From Anaerobaca sp035448545 (lineage in GTDB: Bacteria; Planctomycetota; Phycisphaerae; Sedimentisphaerales; Anaerobacaceae), in NCBI GenBank assembly GCA_035448545.1, contig DAOTJE010000014.1, positions 1 to 64,000 on the forward strand: a stretch of DNA of 64,000 nt. The letters are read 5' to 3'. The position numbers were made by a program, and so were the translations under genes. The notes beneath the pieces are model-generated. The model did not search any database and had not been told where the DNA came from. It saw only the letters and a list, made by a program, of their open reading frames with translations. Shown in pieces: positions 60,384 to 64,000 of the stretch (its first letter is position 1; each line of letters starts with the position of its first letter).

Positions 60384-61684
60384 TGACACATTCGCGTCAC
60401 ATTCTCATTCTGTCGTTGGTTCTGCTCGCATCGGGCGTGACGGCGTTCGGGTTGGAGCGGTTTCCCCCGCCCCAGTTCGAGACGGACTATGTCCGGCCCA
60501 CGACGACGGTGCCGAACCCGCCGCAGGGCTTCTGGGAGTATGTTGATGTCGGCGTTCTGGTCGTCGCCCTGTTTCTGGCGACATACCTGATCTTGCGAAA
60601 GCGCAGTCGCAAGTGGATCTTTGCGCTGATGCTTTTCAGCCTGGTGTATTTCGGGTTTTTCCGCAAGGGATGCGTCTGTCCCGTCGGTGCTGTTCAGAAT
60701 GTGACCCTCACGGTGTTCGACTCAACCTATGCGATTCCCATCACCGTGCTGGTCTTTTTCGCATTGCCCTTGGTGTTCGCGCTGTTCTTCGGACGGGTCT
60801 TCTGCGGGGCGGTCTGTCCGCTCGGAGCGATCCAGGACGCCGTGCTGATCCACCCCGTGCGCGTCCCTGGGTGGCTGGAGAGCGGACTTCGCCTGATTGC
60901 ATACCTCTATCTCGGTGCCGCCGTGCTTTTTGCTGCCCTGGGCGCGATGTTCATCATCTGCCGTTACGATCCGTTCGTCGGCTTCTTCCGGTTCGGAGGC
61001 AACTGGAAGATCCTTGTCTTCGGCGGGTGTTTGCTGCTGATCGGGGTGTTCGTGGGCCGGCCGTACTGTCGCTTTCTCTGTCCCTACGGCGTGATCCTGC
61101 GGCAGCTCTCGCGGCTGTCCAAATGGCGTGTCACGATCACGCCGACCGACTGCATCCAATGCCGCCTCTGTGAAGACGCCTGTCCCTTCGGCGCGATTCG
61201 CAAGCCGACCGAGCCGTGGCCGGCGAAGGAATACCTGATCGCCAAAGCGCGCTTGGCCTTCTTCCTCGTGCTGCTGCCTATCTTGATCGGCGCCGGTGGT
61301 TGGGCCGGATACGAGCTGCGCGGGTGGCTGGCGCAGGTCCATCCGCAGGTGCGCCTGGCCCAGCGCATCTACCTGGAAGAGAACGCACAGGTCGAAGGCA
61401 CCACGGACGCCAGCGACGCCTTCCGTGCGACCGGAAGGCCGAGCGCGGAGCTCTATCGCGAGGCGACACTGCTGCGCGACCGATTCGGCATCGGTGGCGT
61501 TCTGTTCGGCGCCTTTGTCGGGCTGGTGATCGGAGGCAAGCTGCTGTCGCTTTCGGTCAAGCGCCGACGCACCGACTACGAGGCGGACCGCGCCAGTTGC
61601 CTGGCCTGCGGTCGATGCTACGAATACTGCCCCAAAGAGCATGAGCGATGGAAGAACCGCACAGAGAGGTTGGTGAGGCCCTGA
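60383..61684 (+). CDS. NapH/NosR-like membrane polyferredoxin
   Basis: 433 aa. A signal or first membrane segment (ILILSLVLLASGVTAFG) is followed by at least five more helices. Three CX3CP motifs at membrane edges (GCVCPVGAVQN, FCGAVCPLGAIQD, YCRFLCPYGV) are typical of NapH/YccM/NosR quinol-linked proteins. Cytosolic ferredoxin clusters are CIQCRLCEDACPFGAI and, at the C-terminus, CLACGRCYEYCPKEH. The protein should carry electrons between the quinone pool or cytosol and the Tat polyferredoxin encoded just upstream. The FMN-binding domain of full-length NosR is absent. It overlaps its neighbours by one nucleotide on each side. Confidence 0.9.
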   Translation: MTHSRHILILSLVLLASGVTAFGLERFPPPQFETDYVRPTTTVPNPPQGFWEYVDVGVLVVALFLATYLILRKRSRKWIFALMLFSLVYFGFFRKGCVCPVGAVQNVTLTVFDSTYAIPITVLVFFALPLVFALFFGRVFCGAVCPLGAIQDAVLIHPVRVPGWLESGLRLIAYLYLGAAVLFAALGAMFIICRYDPFVGFFRFGGNWKILVFGGCLLLIGVFVGRPYCRFLCPYGVILRQLSRLSKWRVTITPTDCIQCRLCEDACPFGAIRKPTEPWPAKEYLIAKARLAFFLVLLPILIGAGGWAGYELRGWLAQVHPQVRLAQRIYLEENAQVEGTTDASDAFRATGRPSAELYREATLLRDRFGIGGVLFGAFVGLVIGGKLLSLSVKRRRTDYEADRASCLACGRCYEYCPKEHERWKNRTERLVRP

Positions 61685-63471
61685 TGACGGACAGGTCACT
61701 ACAGATTCCCGCCAATGAGCCGAGCCTTGCATGCCGGACCGCTCGCACGACGGCCAAGGTCGCCGGCGCGTTCTCGCTGATCTTCCTGACGTTGCTCGTC
61801 GCCAACTTCATCGGCACCAGCGTGATCGGGCCGCGGCGCGAGAACCGCCTGACCGCGATGAAGGCGCAGCTTCGCGAAGGTGAGGCGACAGAGGAGAAGC
61901 TGTCGGAGATTCGTCAGTTGGACCTTCGCATTCGGCGTGACCGAGTCTGGCGGCTGAATTTCGCGCACAAGACCAGCCATGCCCTTCTGGCCAGTATCGT
62001 CGTGTTCTTCGTCGCCGGCAAGCTGGCGCGCGTGCTGAACAAGCGGCTCCCGAAACCCGAGCATGCTCCGGACGCGGGCGTCCAGCAGATTCGCGAGGCC
62101 CGCAGCGCCCGCTGGACGGTTACCGCGGGACTGGTCATCCTGGGGGGTATCATCGCGGTGTTTGTGACGAACGAGGCGCCGCTGGCATTCGTCGGTGCCA
62201 AAGGTACGGAGGCTTCTCCTGTCGCGATCGTGGAGCCCAACGAAACAGGACCTTCCTATGCGTCGATGGAGGAGAAACGTGTCCAGTGGCACCGCTTCCG
62301 CGGTCCGGGCGGGGGCGGCGTGAGCCTGTTCACCAACATTCCCACCGAGTGGGACGGCAAGACCGGCAAGGGCATTGCGTGGAAGACTCCGGTGCCGCTG
62401 GCCGGGAACAACTCGCCGATTGTGTGGAACGACCGCGTTTTTCTCAGCGGCGCGACAGAGACCAAGCAGGAGGTCTACTGCTTCGATGCCGCTTCGGGCC
62501 GGCTGCTCTGGACGGGCGACGTTCCGATTTCGCCGGTGGCGATCGCGACGAAGATCGAGGTGATGGAGGATACCGGCCGATCCGCTTCGACCATGGCCAC
62601 CGACGGCAGGCGCGTCTATGCGATCTTTGCGACCGGCGACATTGCCGCCTTCGACTTCGGCGGCCGCCGGCTCTGGTACAAGAGTCTGGGCGTGCCGGAA
62701 AGCGCCTACGGCTATGCGTCCTCACTGGAGACGTATCAGGACCGCGTGATCGTTCAGTACGATCAGGGTGACGGCAGCGAGGACAAATCCCGCCTTTACG
62801 CGCTGGACGGCGCTTCGGGCCGAGTCGTGTGGGAAGCCAAACGGGACGTGCCGAATTCCTGGACCTCGCCCATTGTGGTGGAGGTCGGGGGCGCGCCGCA
62901 GCTGATTACCCTGACCGATCCCTGGCTGCTGGCCAACAACCCGGTCGACGGCGCCGAGATCTGGCGGGCCGAGTGTGCCGGCGGCGACGTGGCGCCTTCG
63001 CCGATCTACGCGGGAGGACTGGTGCTGGCGGTCGAGCCGTACAGTCACCTGGTTGCAGTCAAGCCCACCGGACAAGGGGACGTTACCAAGACCCACGTTG
63101 CCTGGACGATGGACGAAGGGGGCCCAGACATCTGCAGCCCGGTCGGCAACGACCAGTACGTGTACCTGCTCGAAGGATCAGGGCTGTTGATCTGCTGTAG
63201 CGTGGCCGACGGCAAGAAGGTCTTCGACCACGACCTGCGGACCGACTTCATGGCTTCGCCGAGCATCGTGGGCGACAAGATCTATCTTCTGAGCGCTGAC
63301 GGGATCATGTACATCGGCCGGGTGGGGCCCGAATACAAGGAACTGGCGAAGTGCGAGCTGGGTGAGAAATGCCACGCGTCCCCCGCGTTTGTGGACGGGC
63401 GCATCTACATCCGCGGGCTGGAGAATCTGTGGTGCATCGGCGGACCGACCGCCGTCGGAAAACCAGACTAA
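61684..63471 (+). CDS. PQQ-like propeller with N-terminal membrane domain
   Basis: 595 aa. Residues 1-170 carry three hydrophobic segments (VAGAFSLIFLTLLVANFIG, TSHALLASIVVFFVAGKLA, TAGLVILGGIIAVFVT). A propeller follows from about 200 (QWHRFRGPGGGGVSLFTNIP; the WxxFRGPxGxG entry motif) with blades such as CFDAASGRLLWTGDVPIS and ALDGASGRVVWEAKR. No catalytic residues of quinoprotein dehydrogenases are visible. It overlaps the membrane polyferredoxin gene by one nucleotide and is followed 10 nt later by the NuoE-like gene, so it appears to be a core subunit of the same complex. Confidence 0.85.
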   Translation: MTDRSLQIPANEPSLACRTARTTAKVAGAFSLIFLTLLVANFIGTSVIGPRRENRLTAMKAQLREGEATEEKLSEIRQLDLRIRRDRVWRLNFAHKTSHALLASIVVFFVAGKLARVLNKRLPKPEHAPDAGVQQIREARSARWTVTAGLVILGGIIAVFVTNEAPLAFVGAKGTEASPVAIVEPNETGPSYASMEEKRVQWHRFRGPGGGGVSLFTNIPTEWDGKTGKGIAWKTPVPLAGNNSPIVWNDRVFLSGATETKQEVYCFDAASGRLLWTGDVPISPVAIATKIEVMEDTGRSASTMATDGRRVYAIFATGDIAAFDFGGRRLWYKSLGVPESAYGYASSLETYQDRVIVQYDQGDGSEDKSRLYALDGASGRVVWEAKRDVPNSWTSPIVVEVGGAPQLITLTDPWLLANNPVDGAEIWRAECAGGDVAPSPIYAGGLVLAVEPYSHLVAVKPTGQGDVTKTHVAWTMDEGGPDICSPVGNDQYVYLLEGSGLLICCSVADGKKVFDHDLRTDFMASPSIVGDKIYLLSADGIMYIGRVGPEYKELAKCELGEKCHASPAFVDGRIYIRGLENLWCIGGPTAVGKPD

Positions 63472-63481
63472 TCGAGCGCTT

Positions 63482-64000
63482 ATGGAAGAACTGGATCTGA
63501 AATTTGTCGATCAAACCGTTGCGCGTGTCGGCACGGGCGCCGAGAAGGTGCTGGAGATTCTCCAGGCCCTTCAGACGTACTACGGCTATCTCCCCACCGA
63601 GGCGCTTCAACGGGTCTGCGCCCTGACGGAGATCACGCCGGCGACGATCACCGGCGTCTCGACCTTCTACGATCAGTTCCGCCACCGGCCGGCAGGCAAG
63701 CACATCATTCACGTATGTGTGGGTACCGCCTGTCACGTCAAGGGCGCCGACCAGGTGTACGAGGAGTTCCTTCGCTATCTCGGTATTCCCGAGGGTGAAG
63801 ATACCGATGCGCAGAAGCTGTTCACCGTGGAGAAGATCGCGTGCCTGGGCTGCTGCACGCTGGCTCCGGCGGTGCAGATCGACGACGTGACGTATGGCCA
63901 TCTGACGCGAGAGACGGTCCCCAAGGTGCTGAGCGACTTTCTCAGGCACGCCGACGCCAAGGCCGCTCGTCACGGGAAGCGCCGGCGCAAGGGAAAAGCC
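63482..64000 (+). CDS. nuoE: NuoE/HydC-like [2Fe-2S] subunit (incomplete at the window edge)
   Basis: 173 codons are visible and the frame is still open at the end of the window. The product is the thioredoxin-like [2Fe-2S] subunit of NADH-dehydrogenase/hydrogenase complexes: EILQALQTYYGYLPTEAL, TGVSTFYDQF, then the cluster ligands in VCVGTACHVKG (CX4C) and IACLGCCTLAP (CX3C), with the usual spacing. The Lys/Arg-rich C-terminal tail (HGKRRRKGK) is unusual. Such subunits normally sit next to a NuoF/HydB flavoprotein, expected just beyond this window. It could belong to a complex I-type diaphorase, an NAD-linked or bifurcating hydrogenase, or a novel complex with the membrane Fe-S genes upstream. 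GGAAAACCAGACTAATC.. gives no strong ribosome site, so it is probably translated by coupling. Confidence 0.88.
   Translation, partial: MEELDLKFVDQTVARVGTGAEKVLEILQALQTYYGYLPTEALQRVCALTEITPATITGVSTFYDQFRHRPAGKHIIHVCVGTACHVKGADQVYEEFLRYLGIPEGEDTDAQKLFTVEKIACLGCCTLAPAVQIDDVTYGHLTRETVPKVLSDFLRHADAKAARHGKRRRKGKA

Overview
The window is about 64 kb of GC-rich bacterial chromosome. It most likely comes from an anaerobic planctomycete of the Phycisphaerae/Sedimentisphaerales type. This rests on large secreted proteins built from LamG, discoidin-like and parallel beta-helix modules, dockerin-like C-termini with an 'ADLAxLxxxWL' signature, many PQQ-like and NHL propellers, Tat-exported ferredoxins and a single-chain pyruvate:ferredoxin oxidoreductase. 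The assignment is by gene style; no rRNA, tRNA or CRISPR was seen.

Layout. 0-2.2 kb: an Rhs C-terminal 'tip' with a likely immunity gene, on the minus strand. 2.5-8.7 kb: two divergent secreted paralogues that share about 1.5 kb of discoidin-like and jelly-roll-like modules. 8.9-10.4 kb: an RRM RNA-binding protein and tsaB. 10.6-29.2 kb: a TPR/secretin gene, frameshifted as given inside a Gly-rich linker, followed by one giant gene of 4919 codons. The giant protein carries a dead subtilase-like head, five parallel beta-helix units, an inserted vWFA domain, Gly-rich loop insertions, a dockerin-like motif and three Fn3-like domains. 29.3-32.1 kb: aroA-aroC on the minus strand. 32.4-34.5 kb: a DUF3795 protein and a lone P-loop ATPase of lower GC. 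34.8-36.3 kb: pyrR-pyrB. 36.6-39.9 kb: a secreted subtilase-like protein and a metallophosphoesterase, both with dockerin-like ends. 40.0-43.0 kb: a coupled pair of a membrane protein and an Hsp70-like ATPase with a membrane hairpin instead of a substrate-binding domain. 43.2-45.0 kb: pyrC and a NYN-domain nuclease. 45.7-50.2 kb: pyruvate:ferredoxin oxidoreductase and a lipoprotein.

50.4 kb to the end: a tightly packed run of eleven genes, most overlapping by 1-17 nt. It starts with a PQQ-like propeller, a GT4 glycosyltransferase and an ABC exporter. It continues with a second propeller, an NHL propeller, a small Tat/Cys protein, a Tat polyferredoxin, a NapH/NosR-like membrane Fe-S protein, a membrane-anchored propeller and a NuoE/HydC-like [2Fe-2S] subunit that runs to the window edge. 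With the oxidoreductase just upstream, this suggests an anaerobe that moves electrons between cytoplasmic ferredoxin/NAD(H) and a periplasmic Fe-S module. The best candidates for undescribed systems are the secretin/giant-protein pair, the Hsp70-like/membrane-protein pair and the propeller-polyferredoxin-NuoE redox operon.
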